From positions 1-46,272 of the IMG/VR virus record IMGVR_UViG_3300022707_000608: DNA of 46,272 nt; one strand, given 5' to 3'. The notes beneath the pieces were generated by a model. It had not been told where the DNA came from. It did not search any database and saw only the letters and a program-made list of their open reading frames with translations. This document shows, piece after piece, positions 16,928 through 25,324 of this stretch; the stretch's first letter is position 1, and each line of letters starts with the position of its first letter. The position numbers were made by a program, and so were the translations under genes. The DNA is from a virus.

Positions 16928-17290
16928 ATGTCAAATCGGTTTGAAGAAAGAAATGTAGGAAGAGTAAATCTAAGTGTTAAGGTTGTGAACGTTGTTGCTG
17001 GTGCAGATGATATAGAAATACTTGCTGCCCCAGGTGCAGGGAAACGGTACCGTGTGTATGGAGTTGTGATTACTCAACAAGGAACAGCAGCAGCCGATTT
17101 TTTAGTACGCTTTGAAGACAACAAAGATGTCTTAGGCGCAATTGTACCTAATGACGGTACGCCCGTTACTGATAAATTAAATGGTCAGTACGTAGAAGGT
17201 GACACTAATCAAGGCTTAGATGTTGACGTAGAAAATCAAGCTTCTGATGATGCCACTATTGTGGTTTACCATACTGTGGAGGAAGACTAA
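16928..17290 (+). CDS. Small beta-sandwich virion-type protein
   Basis: 120 residues, AAGGAG before ATG. The sequence RYRVYGVVITQQGTAAADFL and the closing VDVENQASDDATIVVYHTV give a beta-sandwich pattern similar to phage decoration or tail proteins. No signal peptide. It is followed two bases later by a gene that does have one. Confidence 0.6.
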   Translation: MSNRFEERNVGRVNLSVKVVNVVAGADDIEILAAPGAGKRYRVYGVVITQQGTAAADFLVRFEDNKDVLGAIVPNDGTPVTDKLNGQYVEGDTNQGLDVDVENQASDDATIVVYHTVEED

Positions 17291-17291
17291 A

Positions 17292-17693
17292 ATGAATTTA
17301 TGGGATATTAACTGGAAGAAATTAGCAATTGGATTCTTCATTGGTTTAATGTGTGCAGCTTGTATTAAATCTGCATTTGCAGCCCAAAGAGGAGATGACA
17401 TCACCTTGGAACAGATGGTTAAGTGTTCTCAATATGCTGTCACACAAGTAAGTGTCAGTGATACCAATACACAAGTTACATTTACTAGAGACACAAAAGC
17501 AATTTACATCGAAAACATTGGAGCCAATGAAATCTTTTGGGACCCTGCTGATGGCGTTGCGGTTGCGGATACAAGTCACAGTAAATTAGAACCTGGAGAT
17601 AACCGTAGTCTGAGTACATTCGCAACACTGGCTATCGGAATCATTGCTAGTAGTGCCGAGAGTTCTACTGCATTGGTAGAGGTTTGTTCTTAA
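17292..17693 (+). CDS. Small secreted beta-rich protein with signal peptide
   Basis: 133 residues from ATG 17292, two bases after the upstream stop. Residues 1-30 form a signal peptide (WKK, then LAIGFFIGLMCAACI, cleavage after SAFA). The mature protein of about 103 residues is a beta domain with YIENIGANEIFWDPADG, a pattern common in phage structural proteins ('..I.N.G...i..d'). C42 and C132 could form a disulfide after export. Probably a structural accessory. Confidence 0.65.
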   Translation: MNLWDINWKKLAIGFFIGLMCAACIKSAFAAQRGDDITLEQMVKCSQYAVTQVSVSDTNTQVTFTRDTKAIYIENIGANEIFWDPADGVAVADTSHSKLEPGDNRSLSTFATLAIGIIASSAESSTALVEVCS

Positions 17694-17702
17694 GGAGATA
17701 CC

Positions 17703-19019
17703 GTGAAAAAATTTATTATAATACTCGTTTCAGTTTTACTGCTATTTAACGCGAAAAGTGAATCCGCTCTTATCACGCAAACGGGTGGTGGTGGAGAAGC
17801 TAACGCCACGACTGAAGCGGAATTAGAAGCGCAACTTTCCGATGTCACTGACGTAATTACAGACAACGATTCTGCTGGTGGTGATTTAACAGGATCGTAT
17901 CCTAATCCTACAATTGGTACTAATGCCGTAGCTTTAGGAACCGATACAACCGGAAATTATGTAAATGCTGCTACCGGAAGTCAAGGTCTTACGCTAACTG
18001 GAACCGAAGGTGCAAGTCTTGGACTTCAAGACTGTGCAGCAAATGAAGTCTTAAAACGTAATGCAGGAGATACAGCCTGGGAGTGTGCAACCGATTCAAC
18101 TGGAGGTTCTCCAGCTTTTAATGATATCACAACTGGTACTAACACAATTGCAACTATGACCGTAGGTACGGGAGCAACCATGACTACAAGTGGTTCTGGA
18201 ACCATAGTAGCCACGACTTCAGCAGCCCTCGCAGCTAATGGAAGTAATTGTTCGGCTGGAAGTTATCCTCTTGGTGTAGATGATGTTGGTGCTGTAGAAT
18301 CTTGTACAGATGCAAGTACTGAAATTGATTCTATAGTGGCTACGCACACAGCGATAGCTAGTGCTCACCACACCGCGACCGTAGAAACCAATTCACTTGA
18401 AACCGTGACCACAGGAATTGCAACAACTGAAATTCCAATTGGTACCGCAGCAGATACAGTTGTTTACGCTGCTCTTAGTGGTGACGTAACAATGACCAAT
18501 GCAGGTGTTACAACTGTGATAACTGCTACTACCTCGGCTGCTGGCAAAGCAGAATTAGCTACGGCTACTGAAACCACAACAGGTACGGATACCGGAAGAG
18601 TGGTAACACCAGATGGTTTATCGGGTTCAGATTATGGAAAGAGAGTGGCTTTCTTAGTAGTCTTAGACGATACCACCGATACTGCTGTTGCAGATGGAGC
18701 AGGAGATTTCACGTTTCGTATTCCAGCAGTACTGAATGGTTATAATTTAGTTGATATAGAATGTGGAGTATATATTGCAGGAACCACAAATACAACAGAT
18801 ATCCAAATCGCTAATGTCACACAAGCTGCGGATATGCTTTCAACCAAATGTACAGTTGACAGCACTGAAACAGATAGTAGTACGGCTGCTACTGCACCTG
18901 TTATTGACGGTGCCAATGATGATGTCGCTACTGCGGATCAGATTAGGATTGATGTAGATGCAGTAAGCACAACTGCTGCAAAGGGGCTTTATGTTGAACT
19001 TACATTTCAAAATCCTTAA
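17703..19019 (+). CDS. Tail-fibre-like protein with signal peptide
   Basis: 438 residues from a GTG start, AAGGAG eight bases ahead. Residues 1-22 are a signal peptide (KKFIIILVSVLLLFNAKSESA). The mature part has GGDLTGSYPNPTIG, the well-known repeat of phage tail fibres and collar-type proteins, then long Thr/Ala/Ser-rich repetitive stretches (DTTGNYVNAATG, TATETTTGTDTGRVVTPDGL) and a C-terminal beta domain. Likely a trimeric fibre. It is Cys-poor, with C117, C132, C182 and C196 in the middle. The next gene starts 29 bases before its stop. Confidence 0.75.
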   Translation: MKKFIIILVSVLLLFNAKSESALITQTGGGGEANATTEAELEAQLSDVTDVITDNDSAGGDLTGSYPNPTIGTNAVALGTDTTGNYVNAATGSQGLTLTGTEGASLGLQDCAANEVLKRNAGDTAWECATDSTGGSPAFNDITTGTNTIATMTVGTGATMTTSGSGTIVATTSAALAANGSNCSAGSYPLGVDDVGAVESCTDASTEIDSIVATHTAIASAHHTATVETNSLETVTTGIATTEIPIGTAADTVVYAALSGDVTMTNAGVTTVITATTSAAGKAELATATETTTGTDTGRVVTPDGLSGSDYGKRVAFLVVLDDTTDTAVADGAGDFTFRIPAVLNGYNLVDIECGVYIAGTTNTTDIQIANVTQAADMLSTKCTVDSTETDSSTAATAPVIDGANDDVATADQIRIDVDAVSTTAAKGLYVELTFQNP

Positions 19020-20163
19020 ACTAGCGTTCATATTATTGCTTGTATGTAATAATGTGTATGCTGGTGATACCTCTAATCTTGAAGCTGCTTGGTTACTTGA
19101 TGAAGCAAGTGGAACTCGATTTGATGAAACTGCCAATAATAATGATTTAACAGATAACAATACTGTGGGTCAAGCTTCAGGAGCAAATTGTCAGTTTGAT
19201 GAATGTGCAGATTTTGAAGATACTAATAGTGAATTTTTATCAATCACTGATGGCAGTCAAACAGGTCTTGATTTAACTGGAAAATTTACATTATTAACAT
19301 GGATTAGATTAGAAAAGACTGTGGTTTCTCAAGATCATATTATGGGTAAATCAGATTCAGGACCAACAGCGAGTTATGTTTTATATTTAGAAGATAATCC
19401 CTCTGCTAATAGCGTTAAGTTGACACTTGAAGGCACAATTTTTGTTGGTACAACTGCTATAATAGTTGCAACAAATACTCATTTAGCTGTAGTATATGAC
19501 CAAACTGATGTTATTCAATATTTTGATGGAAGTGTAGATAAAACTACTGCACACACAACAGATGGTACGGATACAGGCAATCCATTTCATCTTGGAGCGC
19601 GATCTGATCCTGCTCAATTTTTTGACGGAACGCTTGATGAAGCAGTTGTCTTTTCCAGAGATTTATCAACATCCGAAATTAATGATATCATGGATAATGG
19701 TATCGCAGCATTCATAAGTCCAGCAGCAGCTTTTATTCCAAGAGTTATTCTTATGACATCTATCATGCAATTCTTTAATTCGCATATACATTATAATATG
19801 ACAGTTAATAAACACAGAAAGAAATTTGACATTGAAAGACCGTATTGGATGACACTGTTAGATACTCCTGAAGCCTGGGCTGCGACGGTCGAAGAAAAGA
19901 CCGAAGCTCTTGTTGAATTTATAAGTCGAGCCTCAGACCAAGCAAGCTATAAAACAACCAATGGACGTTACAAACAAAAATGGCCTGAACTCAAGAATGG
20001 TATGACTTACGAAACCCATGAATATAATGGACCTAATGGTGTAGGATATATTCAAAGAGCTATTAAAGTAGAAGGGGACAAAACCTATGTAGTAGAAAAG
20101 CACGTTGGTCCAGAAACCGACAGAAATATTGCTACTGAATGGACGGAGATAAAAAATGATTAA
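18991..20163 (+). CDS. Secreted LamG (concanavalin-like) adhesion protein
   Basis: 390 residues from ATG 18991 (AAGGGG at 18981-18986). Signal peptide 1-24 (HFKILKLAFILLLVCNNVYA). Residues about 28-240 match a LamG/laminin-G3 jelly roll: AAWLLDEASGTRFDETANNN, WIRLEKT, VYDQTDVIQYFDGS, and FDGTLDEAVVFSRDLS, the classic closing motif. This fold binds glycans and would act as adhesin. The C-terminal 150 residues are helical and different (KKFDIERPYWMTLLDTPEAW), perhaps a virion attachment or fusion part. It overlaps both neighbours. Confidence 0.75.
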   Translation: MLNLHFKILKLAFILLLVCNNVYAGDTSNLEAAWLLDEASGTRFDETANNNDLTDNNTVGQASGANCQFDECADFEDTNSEFLSITDGSQTGLDLTGKFTLLTWIRLEKTVVSQDHIMGKSDSGPTASYVLYLEDNPSANSVKLTLEGTIFVGTTAIIVATNTHLAVVYDQTDVIQYFDGSVDKTTAHTTDGTDTGNPFHLGARSDPAQFFDGTLDEAVVFSRDLSTSEINDIMDNGIAAFISPAAAFIPRVILMTSIMQFFNSHIHYNMTVNKHRKKFDIERPYWMTLLDTPEAWAATVEEKTEALVEFISRASDQASYKTTNGRYKQKWPELKNGMTYETHEYNGPNGVGYIQRAIKVEGDKTYVVEKHVGPETDRNIATEWTEIKND

Positions 20164-21295
20164 AACTTTGAATCAGTTACAAACTTATTTAGCAGGACGA
20201 CGAGGGTTTAATGCCTTCACAGATATGGATGCAGCAGAACGCTCTGTAGCCAATGATCGCCTGAACTTGCTCAGAGACTCTATTTGGTATTTTAAGCAAG
20301 GCTGGGGATTCAATCGTTCCATTCATCAATTCACTACTACAGGTGCATTCACTACAGGTACCGTATCTGGTAGTGCTGCCACAAACACGGTTACTGGAGA
20401 CACTACGGGTTGGCCTACTAATGTAGCAGGTATTCCTTTAAAGGGACAATTTATTCTTATTAACGACAAAGCCTACATTATTTTGAATCGTGTGAGCACA
20501 ACTGAAATCACTATCGAAGGTAAGTTGTTAGAAGAACTTCCTGCTGGCACACCATATTCTATTTTATTTTCAAACTATCCTATGCGTTGGGACATTGGCG
20601 CAATTCGTGGAGTAACGCGAGACATCACTCCCATTGGAACCAGACCCGAAGAAATTTCTACACAAGATAATGATATTGGAGCCGTGGAGATGGTTTCTAT
20701 TGTGGGCCAAAGCAATGCGGAATTTGATTCTGGAACCGGAGATTTGAGTAACGGATCTGCTGTAATTACAAATGTTGCTGGTCTTACTCTTGACGATGAT
20801 TCTTTAATTGGTAAAGCCATAATGAATGCTGGTATTCCAGATATCCATTATATTATTGGAGTCAATGATGGCGCGAGTACAATTACATTGGACCGTGACT
20901 TTAATGGTACCACTGTTGTTACAGCCATACTTATTGTTGATCCCAAAGGAACTCCGATCTTACAACTCAAACCATTCCCTGTAGACAGACAACTCATTCG
21001 TTTGAGTTACACAACGTCTGTTCCTGAGATGGTGGGTGCTAATGATCTCACAGGATTGCCTAATGATGGACCCATGCTTAGTGGCATAGATGTCATGGTC
21101 ACGTCATGGGAAACTGTTGGAGAACGTGGATTCATTAATGAAGTATTGTTCCAAGACAAGAAATTTAAAGAGTCTATGAGGATCTTAGCTTATCGAGGCG
21201 TGGAATTACAGCGTAAAATGTATTTGCAACAAGACAGATTTGTGAGAGCAAACAGGTTCAGAGATTCAAATCCTTGGAATAGGTTGCGAAGATAA
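20156..21295 (+). CDS. Tail adaptor/tubular-type protein
   Basis: 379 residues, eight-base overlap with the LamG gene, no signal peptide. The N-terminal helix bundle (LNQLQTYLAGRRG, DAAERSVANDRLNLLRDSIW) and the C-terminal helices (LFQDKKFKESMRILAYRG) bracket a beta-rich insert with TTEITIEGKLLEELPAG and an inserted Ig-like segment. This helix-beta-helix arrangement resembles head-to-tail adaptors and the gp11/tail-tubular-A group of podoviruses. It likely joins the portal to the tail hub encoded next. Confidence 0.6.
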   Translation: MIKTLNQLQTYLAGRRGFNAFTDMDAAERSVANDRLNLLRDSIWYFKQGWGFNRSIHQFTTTGAFTTGTVSGSAATNTVTGDTTGWPTNVAGIPLKGQFILINDKAYIILNRVSTTEITIEGKLLEELPAGTPYSILFSNYPMRWDIGAIRGVTRDITPIGTRPEEISTQDNDIGAVEMVSIVGQSNAEFDSGTGDLSNGSAVITNVAGLTLDDDSLIGKAIMNAGIPDIHYIIGVNDGASTITLDRDFNGTTVVTAILIVDPKGTPILQLKPFPVDRQLIRLSYTTSVPEMVGANDLTGLPNDGPMLSGIDVMVTSWETVGERGFINEVLFQDKKFKESMRILAYRGVELQRKMYLQQDRFVRANRFRDSNPWNRLRR

Positions 21296-21314
21296 CATGT
21301 CAAGGGGTGCAGTT

Positions 21315-23687
21315 ATGCGTCGAAAAACATGGGTTTTATGCACTATTTTTGCCCTTGTAGGGACTATGGTAGCACCTACCCCTATCCAAGCCACAAAACT
21401 GGCTGTAATCGACGATTTCAAGTCCCTCGATAGAGATACTTCAGGTGATAAAGTAGTCAATGGTGGACACGTTAAATTAGACAATGCTGTGGTTCAAGGA
21501 CGCAATCTTCAAGTTGTTAAGGGAAGGGACAGACTCAATGATACAGCCCACGCAGATACTACTGTGTCTGGGCTTTTTTATTATGAGAACAGTGCAGGAA
21601 CGACTAAGAAATTCATTGTCAAGGAAACCGATGAACTCGTTACTTATGACACAGATGGAACCAATCGCACACAAATCTTGGCATCCCTAGCTGATGAAGC
21701 CGTAGACTTTGTTCAGATTGGAGATAATGTTTACATCAATTCTTCAACAGATGGTTTGCATAAATGGACGGGTTCTGGAAGCGCAACTGCTATAACAGGT
21801 GTGAGTGTTCCAAGTAGTGTTGATTTTAGTTCTACATCTACGGCAGGTGGTTTGATATCAGGAAATGATTGTGAACTTTCTTGTAAAGGTTCAGTAGCAT
21901 TAGGAGTTGTGACTCAAGTAGATTGTAGTAGTGGTCCAGTTAGAGATTGTGGATCAGGATTTACTTGTCTTGGTGATAATGGTGACGGTATATGTGTAGG
22001 CACTGTACCTGAAGCCTGTGTTCTTATTGTAGAAGAAACTTCTAGTACTTATAGTTATAGAATTACTTCATACAACAATACTGAAGGACTTGAATCAGAA
22101 GCGAGTTTAGTTGATACAGCATCATTAGTAGGCAGTGATTTCATAGAAATTGTAGTTCCTACTGGCACAGCAGGTGTGTGTTCAGTTGTATTATTATCAG
22201 GCAATGAAACAGCTACTACTGGAACCCTGGCTTCTGCACCTGCAGATCCATTTAATGTATTTAGAGTTTACAGAACTGTGGCTAGTGGGAGTGAATACTT
22301 TTTAGTTGGTGAACAAGATACCGGAGTTTTTACAGACGGTAAAACAGATATTGCACTTTCTATTCCTTTAGATACCACAATTAATACTATAGAACCACCT
22401 AGTTTTAGATATATCACAGAATACAAAGGGATCTTATTTACTGCTGAAGGCACAACAATTCGTTTTCAACGTGCTTCAGTAGATATTACCACTGACATGG
22501 ATAAATATTGGTTGGAACCCGATCAAATTCCTACTGGCGCTAGAAAGCGTATTACAGGATTACATAATACTGCCAACAGTTTGTTGATATTTACTGAGAA
22601 CAGAATCATGGAATTAACAGGATTCGGTCTGACTTCATTTAGACTTCGCACACTTATGGAAGGTATTGGCGGTGTCACTGATGAAACCATTGAAACCGAT
22701 ACCAATGGAGACGTTATTTTCTTTGCCGGTGTTCAGGGTGTGTACAAACTTAATGTAGGTAGACAAGCAACTGATGACTTAACGGGTACTGCTATTGCGC
22801 GTGATGCCAGTATTCAACGTATTTCTTCACCGATTCTTGATGTAATGTTTGCAGGAAATGACGATCAAATTGATTTGGACCCAGCAGACTATTCTACTTC
22901 TCACGCTTATTATGACTTAGACAATGATTTTTATTGGTTGTTTATTAATGAAGACGCTTTTATTTACGATAATCTTAATAAAGTGTGGTCACACATACCT
23001 GGAATCAAAGCAAGTGTGAGTGCATACAGACGTTCAGCTAATTCAGCAGGACAGGGCGTGTTATTGGATGACGTGGGTTTCTTCTGGAATAACTGGACAG
23101 GTTATGAAAACGGTGCAGAATCAGGAACCGTCACCGGTAATCCAACGAGTTCAGCTAGCACAACACTCACTGACACAGGAGCAACATTTAACACAACCTT
23201 AGATGGTCTTGCTGGAGTCTGGGTAATTGCTGATTGCTCCGATACCTTGCAATACAGACGTATTAGCTCAAACACAGCGACAGTACTAACTGTAGATACT
23301 GCCTGGGATAGTAATCCCACAACAAGTTGTGATTACTACGTATCATATATCATATTTGATATTCTTACTAAAGATTATTCACTGGCACAGGCTCCAAAGG
23401 AATCAATAACACAAGCTTTCACTGTCGTGCATAATCAAGCACCAGCGACACAAGATGTAGCGAGTTCATTGTTTATAAATAAATCTAGTACACGTACTGG
23501 CAGCAAATTAACCTTAGATTTTGCTGATGCCAGCAAACCATTCGTATCTAAGTATGGTCACAAAGGCCGAGGGAATTGGATGCAGTATGGTCTAAGAAGT
23601 TTTGTCTATAACATATCAGACACAGTAGACACACCAATTGATATCATAAGTTATGCCATACGTGGTATTGCTTACGAGGAGGATTAA
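21315..23687 (+). CDS. Tail hub / DNA-stabilisation-type beta-propeller protein with signal-like N-terminus
   Basis: 790 residues from ATG 21315, chosen for AAGGGG (21302-21307); an ATG at 21297 lacks spacing. After a Sec-like N-terminus (MRRKTWVLCTIFALVGTMVA, cleavage after PIQA) it has many short blade-like repeats (KKFIVKETDELVTYDTDG, FVQIGDNVYINSSTDGLHKW, FRYITEYKGILFTAEG, LLIFTENRIMELTGFG, DNDFYWLFINEDAFIYDN). This texture is typical of P22 gp10-like and tail-tubular-B hub proteins of short-tailed phages. A Cys-rich insert (about 190-245) is unusual for a cytoplasmic protein. Downstream lie the internal virion genes. Confidence 0.6.
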   Translation: MRRKTWVLCTIFALVGTMVAPTPIQATKLAVIDDFKSLDRDTSGDKVVNGGHVKLDNAVVQGRNLQVVKGRDRLNDTAHADTTVSGLFYYENSAGTTKKFIVKETDELVTYDTDGTNRTQILASLADEAVDFVQIGDNVYINSSTDGLHKWTGSGSATAITGVSVPSSVDFSSTSTAGGLISGNDCELSCKGSVALGVVTQVDCSSGPVRDCGSGFTCLGDNGDGICVGTVPEACVLIVEETSSTYSYRITSYNNTEGLESEASLVDTASLVGSDFIEIVVPTGTAGVCSVVLLSGNETATTGTLASAPADPFNVFRVYRTVASGSEYFLVGEQDTGVFTDGKTDIALSIPLDTTINTIEPPSFRYITEYKGILFTAEGTTIRFQRASVDITTDMDKYWLEPDQIPTGARKRITGLHNTANSLLIFTENRIMELTGFGLTSFRLRTLMEGIGGVTDETIETDTNGDVIFFAGVQGVYKLNVGRQATDDLTGTAIARDASIQRISSPILDVMFAGNDDQIDLDPADYSTSHAYYDLDNDFYWLFINEDAFIYDNLNKVWSHIPGIKASVSAYRRSANSAGQGVLLDDVGFFWNNWTGYENGAESGTVTGNPTSSASTTLTDTGATFNTTLDGLAGVWVIADCSDTLQYRRISSNTATVLTVDTAWDSNPTTSCDYYVSYIIFDILTKDYSLAQAPKESITQAFTVVHNQAPATQDVASSLFINKSSTRTGSKLTLDFADASKPFVSKYGHKGRGNWMQYGLRSFVYNISDTVDTPIDIISYAIRGIAYEED

Positions 23688-23690
23688 TAA

Positions 23691-24554
23691 ATGCCACATA
23701 CAACAGACGTTATAAGAGATAGAGCGATTGAACAAGGTATCGGTGCCTCTCCTCTTGTGGGCCAAGCCATTCAAAGACGGGATATCGAACAAACCCGTAC
23801 CCTACAACAAAATGTAGCTGCTTCCAGAGCTTTGTTAGCATCACAACGTGAACAAAGACAGACTAAATTTGCTTCGGCTGCTTTAAGAGCTGCTAATAAA
23901 GCAGGACAAGCACAAAGAAGGACTCCGAGTATAACATCACAGCAACCTGGAATCTCACCTCTTAGTATTGAAGCTGCGATTGGTCCTGGAGATACGCCTA
24001 CTTTTAGACTTAGAGGTATTACAGGTGATCGCACCCTTAGAGGTTTTGAAAGCCTACGAGAAAATCTGCGTAGCTTCAGTCCAGACATATTACAAAATAT
24101 CGTTGTCGGTGGTGGTGGTTCTGAATCTGCTCGTCTTATTGCACAGCTTCAAGAGATCCCAGGTATTAAAGTCAGGAAACTTGAACCCCTCGCTTTCGCG
24201 CAACAAGTAGCAAGTCTCAGACAAAGAAGAGATGCTGCATTTCCTCCAAAAAAAGAACCGTTCTTCGGTTTACCTACTAGAATAGGTGGAGTACGTAAAG
24301 GTAGAGCTGTAACAACACGTCCTACAACTGGATCAGGATTGTTAGCGTTTTCTCTTCAAAGAGGGCGGACTCTATTACAAAATGAAAAAGCTAGAGTAGT
24401 GAGTGCAGGAGCACGACAATTTTTAATACGTGCAACCGCCTCAAGTGCTACTAGCGAAGACATAGGTTTAAGAAATAGATTATTGAATGCTTTAAGAACA
24501 GGCAGAGGATTTCAATTTTTACAAGAATTTTCTAGACTCGGAGGAAGTATTTAA
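23691..24554 (+). CDS. Gln/Arg-rich virion-internal type protein 1
   Basis: 287 residues, starting three bases after the hub gene. Rich in Ala, Arg, Gln and Ser, predicted helical in the first 70 residues (RAIEQGIGASPLVGQAIQRR) and disordered elsewhere; no TM segment. First of three genes, each overlapping the next in TAATG, that precede the very large protein. Placement after the tail hub matches ejection (internal core) proteins of podoviruses. Confidence 0.5.
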   Translation: MPHTTDVIRDRAIEQGIGASPLVGQAIQRRDIEQTRTLQQNVAASRALLASQREQRQTKFASAALRAANKAGQAQRRTPSITSQQPGISPLSIEAAIGPGDTPTFRLRGITGDRTLRGFESLRENLRSFSPDILQNIVVGGGGSESARLIAQLQEIPGIKVRKLEPLAFAQQVASLRQRRDAAFPPKKEPFFGLPTRIGGVRKGRAVTTRPTTGSGLLAFSLQRGRTLLQNEKARVVSAGARQFLIRATASSATSEDIGLRNRLLNALRTGRGFQFLQEFSRLGGSI

Positions 24555-25324
24555 TGGCTGACAAAGATGATATTAAACGAAAAGCTGAGACGTTGGGTAT
24601 AAAAGACGAGAAAAGTAGTCTACTCAATAAGCTTGATGCCAAGTTTCCTGAACTCGCTGCTATGACAGAAGAACAAGAAGTCTCTGAACGCAAACGATTC
24701 CAAACCTTGAAAAAGGAGTTTGATGTGCTTCTTGACATGGAGAAGAAAAGAATTGAAATCGCGTTGTTAAATCCTGACGCTCCCATCGAAGCTACCAATT
24801 TGAGTCCTGAAGTAGCGAAACAATTAAATAAATTGCAAAGTCAGATTGTAAATATCGTACAGGGTCCAGGAGAAGAAGAAGTCGAGAAATTGCTAAGAGA
24901 GAATCCTGAACGTATTGAGATTGCTGAAGGCATTTCTATGACTGAACAAGAAGTCTTTGATCTCATGGCTAATCCCAATGAATTAAGCGGTGCTATACAG
25001 AGTCTCAATGAACTCGGCAATTCTGATGCTGCTAATAAATTATCTGAACTCGTTGGATTTAATCTACAACAAGATACACTTTCTAATGTAATTCAAGTTC
25101 CTCCAAGTACTGCTCCTCAAGCACAGGTACCACCTCTTGAAGATCCTAATTTGGTTGGACCTACAGCAAACCCTGTGGAGAACATCAAAAGAAATATTCG
25201 TGGATTTTTGACAGGCGGTGTTACACGTGGAGCAGCAGAGACAGTAAGAGACATCTCTTCTTCTCTTAAAAGAGCACGTGCTTTAGATAGAGATAATATC
25301 GTGCCTACAGGGAGTCTATCTTAA
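24554..25324 (+). CDS. Coiled-coil virion-internal type protein 2
   Basis: 256 residues, TAATG overlap with the previous gene. It is helical with long charged stretches (EEQEVSERKRFQTLKKEFDV, LDMEKKRIEIALLNPD), a Pro-rich linker around 190-210, and a short C-terminal amphipathic segment (RNIRGFLTGGVTRGAAETV). Likely an ejection or internal virion protein by context; no sequence motif confirms it. Confidence 0.5.
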   Translation: MADKDDIKRKAETLGIKDEKSSLLNKLDAKFPELAAMTEEQEVSERKRFQTLKKEFDVLLDMEKKRIEIALLNPDAPIEATNLSPEVAKQLNKLQSQIVNIVQGPGEEEVEKLLRENPERIEIAEGISMTEQEVFDLMANPNELSGAIQSLNELGNSDAANKLSELVGFNLQQDTLSNVIQVPPSTAPQAQVPPLEDPNLVGPTANPVENIKRNIRGFLTGGVTRGAAETVRDISSSLKRARALDRDNIVPTGSLS

